Below are positions 9,812 through 22,560 of a stretch of DNA of 64,000 bases, piece by piece (the first letter of the stretch is position 1; every line of letters begins with the position of its first letter). Made by a program: the position numbers and the translations under genes. The notes under the pieces were generated by a model, which did not search any database, was not told the origin of the DNA, and was given only the letters and a program-made list of their open reading frames with translations. This DNA is from Euptelea pleiosperma (lineage: Eukaryota > Streptophyta > Magnoliopsida > Ranunculales > Eupteleaceae): NCBI GenBank assembly GCA_035048495.1, contig CM068541.1:5277929-5341928 (forward strand), written 5' to 3'.

Positions 9812-10099
9812 TGAATAACCATTTACCCCAAAAGATCAACTTGTTAGGGAAGAGACAACAACTATACAGACCAGCGAATCGGGCCAACACGACACGTGCA
9901 CGGGAACACAACAACCGCTAACACGTCCGTCAACGAGAATACACTTTGGTGGAGACTTGACCCACAACCTCCAAGCCTTAAGGCTCTGATACCATGTTAA
10001 ACAACCATTTACCCAAAAAGATTAATCTGTTGGGGAAATGCAAAACAAGTATATAACCGACGATTCGAGCCAACACAACATATGCACAAGAACACAGCA
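9812..10099 (-). mobile_element. TRIM-like miniature LTR retrotransposon
   Basis: Two direct repeats of about 102 and 105 bp (9812-9913 and 9995-10099) begin TG and end CA on the plus strand. They share 'ccatttaccc', 'gggccaacac'/'gagccaacac' and the end 'gaacacaaca'/'gaacacagca'. Between them, against the right repeat, lies ggctctgatacca (9982-9994), the complement of the initiator-Met tRNA primer binding site TGGTATCAGAGCC. This order fits a terminal-repeat retrotransposon in miniature read on the minus strand. No polypurine tract or target duplication could be confirmed, so a locally duplicated LTR end is an alternative. Confidence 0.55.
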
Positions 10100-10373
10100 T
10101 TCTCTGACAGGCCTGACAAGCCTGTCCAGCCCGATATGGCTCAATTAACACAACCTTAAAATTTTCGAAGTTAAAAAAATTACAAATGGGCCCATCCAAC
10201 CCAGCCCAGGCCCGGGCTGCACTTGGACCTGGAGGTCGCCCCGACGAGCCAAAATGTCACCCTGAAGTGATGGTCTGCCTAGAAAATGCTTACTCTGGAG
10301 GGCTAGTGTCATCTGATTGGCAGGATTTTCAGAAAATGGTCAATCCAAGAGGGGTCAACGGTCCTAATTAACT

Positions 10374-10712
10374 GAGTCAACGGGCACTTGTGCTAACAAT
10401 CATTGGTTCAAACTTCTGGCCGATCGGATGATCTGGATTGAGATTGGTAGGCACAGATCCATTTGATTAGGGGTCGTCTAGTCCGAGACTGTTTGCTATT
10501 AAGCTTAAGGGACCGATCCAAATTGGGACCAGCAACCACTGATCCAACGGGCACTTGTGCTAACAATCATTGGTTCAAACTTCTGGCCGATCGGATGATC
10601 TGGATTGAGATTGGTAGGCACAGATCCATTTGATTAGGGGTCGTCTAGTCCGAGACTGTTTGCTATTAGGCTTAAGGGGCCGATCCAAATTGGGACCAGC
10701 AACCACTGATCC
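10374..10712. repeat. Tandem duplication, 167-bp unit, two copies
   Basis: The sequence from 'aacgggcacttgtgctaac' to 'gcaaccactgatcc' occurs twice in direct order with a 167-bp period (first copy from 10384, second from 10551). The copies differ at very few bases, so the duplication is young. Confidence 0.9.
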
Positions 10713-12129
10713 AGCCCCCGATCAGCCCACGCCAACTATTAATGGGGTTTAGGCACCTATTAGTCCAATATTATTTAATCGACAATCAATTAAATAATTA
10801 AAACATTAAGATTTTTCTTGGCAGGGGCCGCGCGAACGCGTACCCCCTCTGACACAAATTATGACGTACACTCTCCCACTTGGGGAGATGTTAGGCGAGC
10901 GCCCCTCCTAAGTGCAATGGAGGCCACTGACCTAGGCCATGGGCCTTCTTGATTACCCATAGACCCCGTCCAGGTAAGTATGCTTTCATTATCTCTTCTT
11001 CCCTTTTTTATAACTAGCCTTCCTTTGCTTTCTTTCTCTCACTTCCGATGTGGGACTAAATATTTACTCTTAGAATACATTTTGTTTCAACTTTCAAGTA
11101 ATAAGTGGGAAGCCCCGTCACCTTCTCGTGATAAAATGTTGGGTTGTCGGTTGGCGATTAAATGTGGGGCCCTGAGATCCTCTCACTTGATAGAAAATGA
11201 GAGCAGTTTCAACTTGACGAGATCACTGTGGTAATGGGACGTGGGACACACAAGATCACATCATCTAGTAAAACATGAGGTGCAAGTCCACTTTGATGGG
11301 CTCCACTTCTCATTTGAATTTGGGTTGTTGGATGGATGCCGTTGGTCGAGTTGGTAAATTATTCAGTACTTTTTATATTAATTTTTAATATAAAAGTACA
11401 TATAAGAATTTGTTTTTGGGTCGGGCTCAAGGGACCCCTTTTTTCTGACCCCTCTAGTGTTCTTGTGCTCGGCCGTTGGATTCGTTGTCAGCGCTGAGCT
11501 GGCATCACTTTTTCAGCATTGACAACCACCGTTGGACTCGTGAAATCTACGGCCGAGTGCGCGTACATGAGAGGAGTTAGAAAAAAGGGCGTCCTCGAGC
11601 CTGAGCTTTTTTTTTTTATTCGTCGTCTTTACAAATACAAACCAAACTAAAAATAGGCTAGGAAACATAAAAGGTGTTAACAAAATATATACATTTATAT
11701 TTGCAGGTGTATTATCAGGGCCCAAAGCCTCAGCCTGAGCCCAACACCATTTTGATCGGGTTGTCAAAATCTGAGCCCAAACCCAACGTTGGGTTGTGCC
11801 CACCCAAGTTGCATCCCTATTCGAAACCCATGGCAGCCCTGACCAGCCATAAGCTTTGTTGGGCCTAAGCTCATATCCTGCACGAGGACAACCTCATAAA
11901 AAGTCCCTTACATGAAATAATTTTTAAAAGCCCGTTGAACCAACCCACTAGATCCATTTAGGTAATGGGCTTATGATTCGGCCCAGATTCGGATTGAGTC
12001 CCAATACAAGCCTGTCGGACAAGTGTAGCCCATTAACCGTCCACCCACCAAATCATCATTCCAGATTATTCAATCTGTAGGCACCTCTTGGACGTGAGCC
12101 ACGTGGCATAGCTAAAAAATTAGATCTGT

Positions 12130-12300
12130 TGAAAAATTTTGGACCATCAATTCTCACCGTTAAATTTAGGTCCACATTTGATAGGGTTATAAATTTGAAA
12201 AATTACTGATATTTGGTGAGGATGATCACGACCGTGAGATCATCATCATAAAAAATCAAATCTTAACTCATCTGCATGTGGACCCCACATCCATTAGTCT
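12130..12300. repeat. Dispersed repeat ('ttggtgaggatgatc' family)
   Basis: It shares the phrases 'tttggtgaggatgatc', 'gatagggtt' and 'catcctcacaaaa'-like segments with 22290-22560 and 47340-47600. Ends are not defined. It is probably an old non-autonomous DNA element. Confidence 0.5.
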
Positions 12301-12560
12301 TTTACTGTAGATATCTATACTTGATGCGTATGTGAAGGGAGTTGAGAGCCTACCATTCAAATAGGTCCCACACCAGTCTCTCCTACGCCCAAAATCAACC
12401 CCGTTGATGATCAGAAATTAACAACTGATCTTGTTCTTGTCACATTCTTTTGAGAAGTCCTGAGAAAAAAGTCAATAGATTGGATGGTTACAATAGGATC
12501 ACTTTTTGACCTCATGATGGAACCATCAAATCTTCTTTTTAACTTTTTATGATTTAACCA

Positions 12561-12760
12561 GAGTAAAACTTCTGTAACAACCCACAATACGGGCCACATG
12601 GCACACTATTAGAGGGCGCTGACCGGATGGATGTTTGGTCAGTCCCCTTGGTGGACCTGCAAAACAAAAATCAGCCTGATAAGGTTGTTTGTCCTCATCT
12701 ACACCATTGATGATGCCATGTGGCACACATCTACGCGTCATATTCTAAAGTTTTGAGGTG
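12561..12760. mobile_element. Truncated MITE, GAGTAAAACTTCT family
   Basis: The left terminus 'gagtaaaacttctgtaacaa' is intact. The interior 'ggatggatgtttggtcagt' matches the 15138 element closely ('tggatgtttggccagt'). The right terminus is degenerate or missing. Confidence 0.6.
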
Positions 12761-13858
12761 AGATGACCACGTGACAAGTCTAAAAATTTCCAAAATCTTG
12801 AAATTATCTTTATGCGAAAGGTACCTGTTTTGTGAGGAACATGTGAGAGATCCAAGAAATGAAGATGGGCCTCATTGAGTGGATGTCACTCCATCACTTT
12901 TATCTGATCGCAAAATAAATATATAAAAATATATGAGTTCCGATTGGATCCTTAACATATCAGATGATGAGGGTAGGTCCAGAACCAATCTAATATCTTA
13001 CTGGATCACAATCTATAGGTCCCAACCTAGGTCTCTAGACCCGATATTATTGGATCGGTTCGAGACATTAGATTGATCCGTTCCATTGACAGTCCTATTC
13101 TTGAGACTTCGAGCTAATGACACATGCACAAGTACACCATTGTTATGGTTCGAAGCCTCGGCTGATCCCGTTTTTGATCGGACGACCAGGATCGGGATCA
13201 GAAGCCACCGATCTGAATGATACTGGGGTCGTCTCGCCAATCTGAACAATATTTGGGCGATCTGAATCGGGATCGGCCCGCTCGGATCCCGAGATTTTGA
13301 ACCATGGTTGGTAGGTTCTCTCCCAAGCCTAGTCACACCACCTCACCTTGCTACTTCGTTGAGTACATGTTGGGTCTTATTTCATGACTTCATACTCTTC
13401 ATATTAAAGTTTTGCACAACCTAGGGCCCACTTACAACTCATCAATGTGGTCATGTTGTTTGTGCCTACGTGCGTGGCAGCTCACTTACAAATCATGCTG
13501 TGCTGCCCTCCACCGGTAGGAACAATGGTTCGGAGTCGTTTCAGCCCGTTTCTGGGTCTCCACCAAACCCCTTTGACATTTTTGTGTTTAAAGTGGAAAA
13601 AATTGATGGTTGAGATGATTTCGATCAAGTAGCTTTTTTACAAAGGTGATTTCTTGGATGAGAGCCATTGAGTATTAGGTCCCGATGCTTTGCTTGTGTG
13701 CCACACGTCCTAATTATTATGCTATGTGGAGCCTGATGGTGCTAAAATACTATACACGAAGGCAAGACACATCGGCCTAGTTTCGCGCTGAGTTGTTTGG
13801 AGGCTTATAGGGTCAGAACAAATGGGTCTGACCCAATCCTTGATTTGGATGTTACGAC

Positions 13859-14241
13859 CAAGTTTTAAAAAACAGCCGTTATAATGAAACGTTAAAACGC
13901 CGGAAAACATAACGGCCGTTATAACGAAAATAACGACCATTATTTTTCCATTATAATGAAAATAACGATCGTTATTTTCTGAAAAAAAATGGCCGTTATT
14001 TTAGTTTTTTCCTGTTTTTTTCCGTTATATTCCATTTTTTTCAGTTATTTTCCATTTTTGAAATTTTGAAATTCAAATTTTAAAATTCAAAATTTGAATT
14101 TCAGTGCCATCTTTTCCGTTATTTTCATTTTTTTTTCCCATTTTTTCTATTTTTGCCCCTAAGCGTTTTTTTCATTATAACAGAAAAAACGGTAACGCCC
14201 CCAGTCCTTTATACCGTTATAATGGTCCCGTTTAAACCTTG
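13859..14241. mobile_element. 383-bp hAT-type MITE with 8-bp target duplication
   Basis: It starts CAAGTTTTAAAA and ends TTTAAACCTTG, imperfect inverted ends. It is flanked by the 8-bp direct repeat gttacgac at 13851-13858 and 14242-14249. The interior is rich in 'ccgttataac' words and in T-rich stretches. Eight-base duplications are characteristic of hAT transposition. A related copy lies at 8020-8380. Confidence 0.7.
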
Positions 14242-14249
14242 GTTACGAC

Positions 14250-17200
14250 TGTTAGTAAATTATCGAATTATTATTCAGAAACGAATTGAGCATGATCGAA
14301 TAATTCAAAAAACAAATTATTCAAAGTTTGCACTTTTTTGAACATGATTGAAATATTCTTGAATAATTCGGAAAAACTCGAATAATTCACTAATTTTTCC
14401 GAATTAGTCCTGAATTATTCAGTTTTGCACATGAAAAATCATTTTACAAGAAAAAAATTGTCAATATTTTTCTTTGTTTTGCTTTATTTTTTTGTTGATT
14501 TTTTTAACACATTTTTAATGACAAACCCGAATTGTACTCGAATATTCCCCGTACCGTATTTTGTCCGCACTCCAAATTGCTAATTAACCATAGAGATCTT
14601 GTAGCCTGGGCCCATCAAATAGTGATCTGTGGACCACGTGTAAGATAACTATTAAAAGGGACATTTCCATCTTAACAACCAAAGCTTCCTCGAGAAAATA
14701 AGAATAACCGTCCACACACTACGTTCATTTCAAAGGCCGGCTCCTCTATTGTGAAATGGACCGGCCGGACCGGCCGGCCCATAAGCTTAGAATGACACGT
14801 GTCAACAGTTAAAGATGTGACAAAAGGGGTCCAATTCTTCGAATACCCCGTACGAATTTTCTAGTCAGGCTTGCTTGCACCGAGAGGAGTACACGTGTGA
14901 AGTCTCCGTGCTTCCGTGCCATCCACTCACACAGTTTGTAGTTGTTCGGACATGGTTATATTATTTTCCAAGGATACTGATGTCATAGCTTCCGTAGCAA
15001 CTTAATACAATACTACCTCACTGCAAGCCGTGTGATGTCAGGATAAGAAAGTCATAACTTTCCAGCTGCAGCTGTTTTCACACGTGTTCAATCTTCCTTC
15101 TCTCATCCGAGAAAGGGTCCTCTGTCTCCTTCGTCCAGAGTAAAACTTGTATCACAAGATGTTGTGACGGAAGCCGGTCACAGCATTCAATACGAGCCAC
15201 GTGGCATACTATTAGAGGACGATGACCGTATGGATGTTTGGCCAGTCCCTCGGTAGACCGGTACACAAAACATTAGTGATTTCTAACCGATTCGGTTGAA
15301 GTTATTTTCATGTGTTGATTTCAACGGTCGAAATCTGAGCATTATTGAGTCTTATTTGGGTGCAAAAATCTAAAGGTTGTAAATCACTAATCAGGCTGAG
15401 TTTTAGTTTGTAGTCCACCGAGGAACTGGCCAAACATCCATTCGGTCAGCGCCCTCTGATCGTGTGCCACGTGGCTCGTATTAAGTGCTGTGACCGGCTT
15501 CCGTCACAACATCTTGTGACACAAGTTTTACTCCTTCGTCCATACCGTTGTCGGTTGCTATTTCCCATAAAATCTCCTCTCTACTTCCACTTATTTACTC
15601 GACTACCCTTCTTCCTGTACTAAACAAAAACGCTTAATATCTTGTTAAATGACCAAAATACCCTTTTAACGCTATGACCGTTAATGGGTTACATCAGTCT
15701 GTATGAATTTTAAAAAAGTAAGAAAAATATTATTTTCAAAATAACTTCAATAATAATAAAAAATAAAATAGCTGCCATTATAACGGATATCCCCTTTTTT
15801 TAGTTTTTGGTGTTATAAAAAGGAAACGTAATAGGGTCAGGGTGTTACCGTACCCCCCCTATTAAAATAGGAGTCAACTTTTTCAAAAAGAGGTTACGAC
15901 ATTGAGCCAATTCTTCATCTTTGAATAGGTTGGACTTGGGCTAGCAATGGATCGAGTTTGGTATTGATCTCGTACCGATCCGATAAGAAATTCAATCAAT
16001 CTAGATTTGATTCAGAGCCTGATCAGATTAATGAAATTCAGTTCCAGAACCGACCTGATATTGGTCTTGAGTCCAATCTGATCCGATCCAATATGATATA
16101 CATTAAGAAAAAAAGAATACGATTTCTTTATATATTACTTTATATATTACAGTTTGACTATAAATATATCAGATCAGAACATGATCAATCCAATACCGAT
16201 CATATAAGAGATCAGATCAACTATCTCTGATACAATCGTAATTCGATAAATAAAAATAAGGTTCTGACCTGAATTTTTCGGATCGGATCTCCAGGTCAAT
16301 CCAATCCATTGTCGGCCCTAAGTTGGACTAGATTAGGCATATCTTACTAAACTCTACAATAAAGAGTGTTTGGGTGACTTTTATCTCACACAAAAAAAAA
16401 AAAAAAAATAGCATTACTAAGCCCATAAATGACAAAGGGTAATTGAGTCAACTTAATCATCAGGGGCATTTTTGGAACACCAATTAATTCATCCTACAAA
16501 GAACCAGTCCCACTGAGTTAGGGGTATTGTTGTAATTTCAAATAATATTGAATTTGTAGCGCCCACTCTTTTTGTCTAATTACGACCTAATCCACCGGTC
16601 CATCGCCTCGGCCCTTTCATCATCATGTCCATCACTCATTCAACATCATCGCCACCATCAACGTTTCTCTCCACTCTGTAACGAAGAAAAGAAAAAGAGA
16701 AACCAAAGACGCCCCAACTATATAATCTCTCATTTTCCACCTTCCCCCGCTTATCTCTCCATGAAAAGTCCACCTCAGATTACCGGTTTTTCCGTCCTGT
16801 CATCTTACATTTCAAGCACTAATTGCAAAAAAAATCAGTTTTTCGTCCCTAATATCCACCTCTCAATCTTCCCTGGCTTAAAAAATGCATGTTTTTCCTA
16901 AAAATATCTTCTTGTTGAGACTAAACCCATCACGAGTAGCCGTGTTTCTGAAACTTGTGTGTTCTTGTTTCAATCTGTAATTGCAGAAAAAAGGGTCTTT
17001 GCTGGATTTAGAGATCTGGGTTTTGTTATTTCTCTTTTCCTAGACACGCATTTAAACAAAAATCACTTTTTTACGTCCCTCTCTCTTCAAATTTCAAGCT
17101 TTAATTTAAGAAAGGAGCCTTTCATGGCTTAAAGAAAGTGGGTTTTTGGTAATTCATTGTGCCCATGAATCTTCCTTCATCTTCTTTTAAAATACCCATT

Positions 17201-17389
17201 TCACAAATCCACTTTTTTTTCATCCATTCCCACCAGATTTCAAGGTTTCAAGCTTAAAAAAGAGCCTTTCATGGCTTCAAGAATGTGGGATTTTTCTAGC
17301 CTACCATTCTGTTAACCCCAAGCTCTTCTGCTATTGAGGATCCCCATCAGAATTTTCTCCGCCTTATACGATCCCTACGACCCGAAGAA
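14250..17389. other. Spacer and 5' region of the TBC gene
   Basis: It contains the 15138 MITE and an A tract at 16392-16408. A stretch near 15940-16330 has repeated 'gatccgatcc'-type words, similar to 5130-5400. From about 16560 to 17389 the sequence becomes pyrimidine-rich and is probably promoter and 5' UTR of the TBC gene, but no transcription start can be placed. Several short ORFs there have no recognisable content. Confidence 0.5.
15138..15533. mobile_element. 396-bp MITE, GAGTAAAACTTCT family, 9-bp target duplication
   Basis: It begins GAGTAAAACTTGT and ends ACAAGTTTTACTC. It is flanked by the perfect 9-bp repeat cttcgtcca at 15129-15137 and 15534-15542. Inverted similarity continues inward: 'cacaagatgttgtgacgg' and 'aagccggtcacagc' on the left pair with their complements on the right. 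Confidence 0.88.
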
Positions 17390-20300
17390 ATGTTTGGGAC
17401 CCAAGCCAGAAGGGATGTCTCCCGTGAATTCCAGTCCCAAATGCCATATTGGAGGACAAGCATCCACACCAGGAGGGCAAACATCATTGTCAAATTCCAA
17501 GATATATACGGGTTTACTGTCGAAGGGAATGTCGATGATGTGAATATATTGAACGAGGTAAGGGAGAAGGTGAGGCAGCAGGGCCGTGTTTGGTGGGCAA
17601 TGGAAGCAAGCAAAGGCGCAAATTGGTATTTGCAGCCTCAGATTTCTTCTTTCTCCGAAGGGATTGCTGTGGCTTCCTTAAAATTTTCCACTGTCGCGAA
17701 TGCAATTACCCTGAAGAGACTAATCAGGAAGGGGATCCCGCCAATTCTGCGGCCTAAGGTCTGGCTTTCAGTTTCCGGAGCGGTAAAGAAACGGTCGACG
17801 GTGCCCGAGAGCTATTACAACGATTTGATCGCAGCTGTTGAAGGGAAGGTCACACCTGCGACTAGGCAGATCGATCATGTGAGTTACCCTGTCTCTCTGT
17901 TTTATAAGGATCATGATAGCAATTGAAGAATTAGTTTCTCGTTATGTGATAGATAGTTTCAGATGTTATGGTTGCTTGGTTTATTTTGTTACATTGGTTG
18001 ATTTTCGTGGGATCGGCTTCCATTCGGGCGATGGGTAATTTGCAGCAGGAATTGGAATGTGATACACATAAGTGCACAATCATCTTCTTTGGATTCCAGA
18101 ACCAATTGTGTAATCTTCAAAGACCATGCACTTTTTAATAGAAACATACCCATTTGCCAGTTTTCCTGCAGTTTCTCTTGAAATGTTGGAGAAGCTTCTA
18201 TATACAAGAAGAATTCAGCCAAGTTATCAACATTGGGATGGTATAAAAAATCCCATTTGTCCGGTTATCAACATTCAAACAAATGGTATTTGAATGTCCA
18301 TAAGCTCTCAACATCTTCTCATCACAACCCAATTTTGAAGTGGTCGAAATTTGAAAAAGAAACATAAACGTGGATTAGTCGAGATGTATTCTATGGTTGC
18401 TCCTGCTTTAATTTAAATAGCTTGAGAAATACCCCAGAAATATCAAAAGAAATTCTCTTAATGGAACGTTGGAGCTAAGATAACCTTTAGCTCAAAAGTT
18501 TGAGAAACGCATCCTCTCCAATGCATGCTCTGGTAAAAGAAAAGGTAGGTTAATAAATTATTTTAGGTTTTAAGGGTTCACACTTGATTGTTGCTCTGCT
18601 CAAATTAGATGTGCTTTTATCCTGCTATTCAAGCTTAAGGATGAAGCTGGAAGCAATTAGACTTTTTTTTTTTTTTTCTAATTGGACCTGCATTAATTTG
18701 AAATGGATGCAGCTTGTTTTTAAAGTGGTTACACCCTTAAGAAATGTTTAGGCCAACCAGAAATCTCTTGGAGATCATTTATGAGAAATAAACCCCACAA
18801 CTTGAAAGTACGTTAAATGGACTCTTAGTCACTGTACCATTTGAAGACTGTTATTGGTGTTCTGTTTTGGCCTTAAACTTCTTCTGCAACTGCCTTGGGT
18901 GTTTTTCAGGCCTTGGCCTTGGCCTTGTAATTTTATCCCTTATATCTATTAAAAAATGTGATCTTAATTAGAAAATAAAATAAGCCACTGTATGCACTAG
19001 ATACCTATGTTGTCTGGGTCTGGTACGCTTGTCTGAAGTCTGAACATGACACAAATAGAAGGAAATTTAAAGATCCATAGGGCTTTTGTATACATTTAAT
19101 TTAATTTTCAAAGATAACTTTCATACATAATAGCATTAGGTCTAATTATGGATTATATCATATGCTATTGTCTTTGTATGTAATAACTGGTTTATAATTG
19201 GTAATATTACTTAAACCTCTTTTGCTACATTTTTGACACAAAAAAATACTAGACTCCTGTTCTATCGGGCTCTTTTTGTTAATTTCAGTTACAGAACAAT
19301 GATGCAACCTGAGTGAATTAAGAGAAATGTGCAAACAAGAACCAACAAAAAGTACTTTAAGATATCTATTTTACTGTCTAAGAAAATCACAAGTTCATCA
19401 TAGCTCACCAATGTTTTGGAGAACACTAACAAGCTTTGTGATATTTTAAGAAGTGCTAACAATTTAGCTGACTCATTGGCTTAGGAGGGTAGCGTGCCAA
19501 TCTTTGTACATCGGGGATTCTAGCTTGTGGTTCTGCTAGATTTGGTTATATCCTTTTCTGTTCTATGTTAACAAAGTTAGGTCAATTACAGAGTTTAAAT
19601 TATATTGCTGAACCCACAAATCCTATTTTTTCATATATACCAAGAGCTATACCCCAGTACCTGTATTATACTTGTAGCAATATCTATACCACATACAGTT
19701 TAGGTTTACTTGAAAGGATATTCAGGATTAATTCATGGGTCCTTGAAAAGTGACCTTAATTAGTGAGAAACATTGAATTTGAAATACCTCTCCATGAGAA
19801 TACAACTGAACTGGACCATGTTATGTATTTCACATCCTTTTGCTTGTTTTGATTCTTCTCAAAATTTATGCAGGATCTACCACGCACTTTCCCTGGTCAC
19901 CCATGGTTGGACACTCCAGAAGGTCACGCATCTCTTCGACGTGTCCTTGTTGGGTATTCTTTCAGGGATTCTGATGTTGGGTATTGTCAGGTTGGTTCAA
20001 TTTGTCTGGATTATGATGTTAATCTCGTTAGTTATATTCCAACCAATGTGATTATGGCTTGATTTTTCTCTATAATGGTGCAGGGTTTAAATTATGTGGC
20101 GGCACTGCTGTTGCTAGTGATGAAAACAGAAGAAGATGTATTCTGGATGCTTGCCGTCCTCTTGGAAAATGTCTTGGTGAATGACTGCTACACTGATAAT
20201 TTGTCAGGATGCCATGTCGAGCAAAGGGTGTTCAAAGATTTGCTTGCCAAGAAGTGCCCAAGGTATTCATTTTTTTTAATACTGTACCTTTTATAGGTTC

Positions 20301-21400
20301 TGTCTTATGGGTTACTTGATGTTTCATTTGTTTCTCCCACACGGCTTGTTGGTGATGGTATTTTTTTCTGAATCTGAAAATCAAATGCAGGATTGCAGCC
20401 CACTTGGAAGCTATGGAATTTGATGTCTCCCTTGTTGCCACAGAGTGGTTCCTGTGCCTCTTCTCTAAAAGCTTGCCATCAGAGGTTAGCAGAAAAATTC
20501 TGATAGTTTTCATTTCTCTCTCTCTCTCTTCCATAGAAGACATCAAATTCATTCATGCAACGATTTTCCAGTTTGCAAATATAAGAAAAACAGGAGGCCA
20601 ATTAGTTAAGTTGCATGAAAGTTCTGCTCTTTTTTCCCCTCTATTAAATTCACTCACGTAATGAGCTTCTATTTTCCAAATATAAGAGGTGATTTAAGTT
20701 TGAAGTTGCTTATTCCGTGATCAATTTAGCCATCTGTTGGACTCATTTTCAGACAACTATGCGGGTGTGGGATGTTCTCTTCAACGAGGGAGCAAAGGTT
20801 CTGTTTCATGTAGCCTTGGCCATATTCAAGGTAACGGTTACACCTCCCATTTGATTCTTCTCATTGATGGTGGTTTTCATGTTTGATTGTGTATTGAAGT
20901 TCCTAGATTTGTTGTATGGAAATTACAACTGAAACTCTTATAATCTACCAAGGGAGAAAGGTTACTTAGGCTGTAACAATGATTGCAGATGAAAGAAGAG
21001 GAGTTACTAATGGCCCATCAAGTTGGCGATGTGATCAGTATCTTGCAGAGAACCACCCATCATCTCTATGATCCCGAAGAATTGTTGACGGTAAGCCATA
21101 TCTTGTCGACCCCAGTCCATTATCCAGAGTTAAGAAAGTTTTGACTTGCCCAGGGGGTATAAATCACTGCCAACTCATTAAGGCAGCTTGTGGTGATTCA
21201 GGCCTTCGTTCAAAAATAAACCTCTTCTTAATCATTTCTTGCAGGTGGCTTTCGATAAGATCGGTTCAATGACGACTAACACTATAACAAAGCAAAGAAA
21301 AAAGCAGGAACCAGCAGTCATGGCTGAGCTTGATCAAAGATTGAGACGGTTAAATTCCTTAAAAGTGGATGATAAATCACCGGTTTCACCAAGAGACTGA
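17390..21400 (+). CDS. TBC-domain Rab GTPase-activating protein
   Basis: Seven exons: 17390-17878, 19874-19990, 20084-20262, 20391-20484, 20753-20830, 20989-21090 and 21245-21400. All have GT-AG borders and continuous phase, giving 404 aa. The N-terminus (MFGTQARRD, then [14 protein letters not shown]) matches a plant-specific TBC family. The catalytic arginine finger lies in [15 protein letters not shown], split between exons 1 and 2, and the glutamine finger in [11 protein letters not shown], split between exons 2 and 3. Both are intact, so it should speed GTP hydrolysis by a Rab GTPase in membrane traffic; which Rab is unknown. The C-terminus is basic (KQRKKQEP). It is convergent with the USP39-type gene, 1.6 kb apart. 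The first intron (2.0 kb) is by far the longest. Confidence 0.93.
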
Positions 21401-21804
21401 TCCCCTGTTTTGAATTGCTGAAATCATAATCTCTGACATTTCTACTTGAGGTCTGGTGACCCTTTTGGATAGAGATGTTCAATGTATGACTTTCCATCCA
21501 AAAGAGGGAGACCCAGAAGAAATTGAAGAAAGAATCTGTTGTTTATCAGGTTGTTATAGGGGTAAAATGTAAATTTTTTATTTTTGATTTTTTTTTTTTG
21601 ATGCGGGGGTTGACAGTCAGGTTGGTCAGTACATGAGTACGGGTTATCCAGGTATCAAAACCCAACAACTTTACTGTTAAACATGAAATGATTTATTTCT
21701 TTGTATCCAAAATTGTTCCTGAAATTACCTTCAGTCTTCTTGTAATAAGAACCAAACATAAATTCATTATGCTTGTTACGAATGAAAATCTAGAGCTTCT
21801 CATC

Positions 21805-21960
21805 GTAAAAGATCGGCACAGTGGTAGAGCCATGATAGGGGTGTGCTCCCTCTGTTCGTATGTTCGAGACTTGCCGGCCTCCTGACATACCAGTTGTGCG
21901 TAGGGAAAATTCCTTGGGGTCGGTGCGCACGACCGGAGGGATTAGTCACCTGCTAAGCAT
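21805..21960 (+). mobile_element. Possible tRNA-derived SINE
   Basis: 'ggcacagtggtagagc' resembles a pol III box A. 'gttcgagactt' about 50 bp on resembles box B. It is followed by 'gtgcgcacgaccggaggga', a pattern seen in angiosperm SINEs. There is no clear poly-A or poly-T tail or target duplication. Confidence 0.5.
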
Positions 21961-22289
21961 TAGTGATTTTTCATTTATTCATGCATCCTTTGAAATCAAA
22001 AGAGGAGAAATTGCGGAATCAGGTTCTATGGAATGCAAATGCGTTTAAGACTGAAGGGTTAATGAACTTCGAGCAACCACACAATTCACAAGTCAAACTT
22101 TGAGCCACAATGCAATTCAAAGTTGACAGTTCTGTATCTGGAGTCACTTTTTTTTCCGTTTCTAGCGTGTTGGGTACCATTCTCATTTCTTATACGTGAT
22201 TAAGCCACACTGATGACTGAGCCACATTGTCCAAGATGTGTTCCCAAGCACCACACAGAAGGTTTCAATTATCATTTGAAGCGTCAGGA

Positions 22290-22560
22290 TCAGGGGACAA
22301 AAAAAATTGGACCAATATATAGATTAGAAGTTTTTGAATGGAGTGATTTTTGGTGAGGATGGTCTCTATGGTGAAGAGATCATACTCACAAAAATTCAAA
22401 TCATTCCGATATTAGTAGCCTGGTTTACAAGTTGAATTATGGACCTAGTTTTTACCGTTAACTTGAAAACCACATTTGGGCTGATTTTTGTAGTGGTGAT
22501 CTATAAGATGAGAAAATCAGCCATTGATTCATCTTCCATGTGGGTACGCGAAAATTGTCG
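22290..22560. repeat. Dispersed repeat ('ttggtgaggatgatc' family)
   Basis: 'gatttttggtgaggatgg' followed by 'agagatcatactcaca' matches 47340-47600 and, more weakly, 12130-12300. The two halves are partly complementary, so it may be a foldback element. Ends are undefined. Confidence 0.5.

Larger units (their letters stand above)
7680..13850. other. Gene-free repeat-rich spacer
   Basis: No credible gene. Annotated parts are a degenerate relative of the 13859 element (about 8020-8380), MITE fragments at 9513 and 12561, a TRIM-like element (9812-10099), a tandem duplication (10374-10712) and a dispersed repeat near 12130. The stretch 7960-8010 is a short CCCAAC-type repeat, not telomeric. Between 10740 and 11500 I see only short degenerate sequence. 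ORFs of 60-110 codons here carry no recognisable motif. Confidence 0.6.

Noticed and set aside
15958..16230. 90-aa ORF rich in Arg, Asp and Asn
   Set aside because: Produced by repeated gatcc/gatca-type words. It has no protein-like pattern and no homologous-looking domain.
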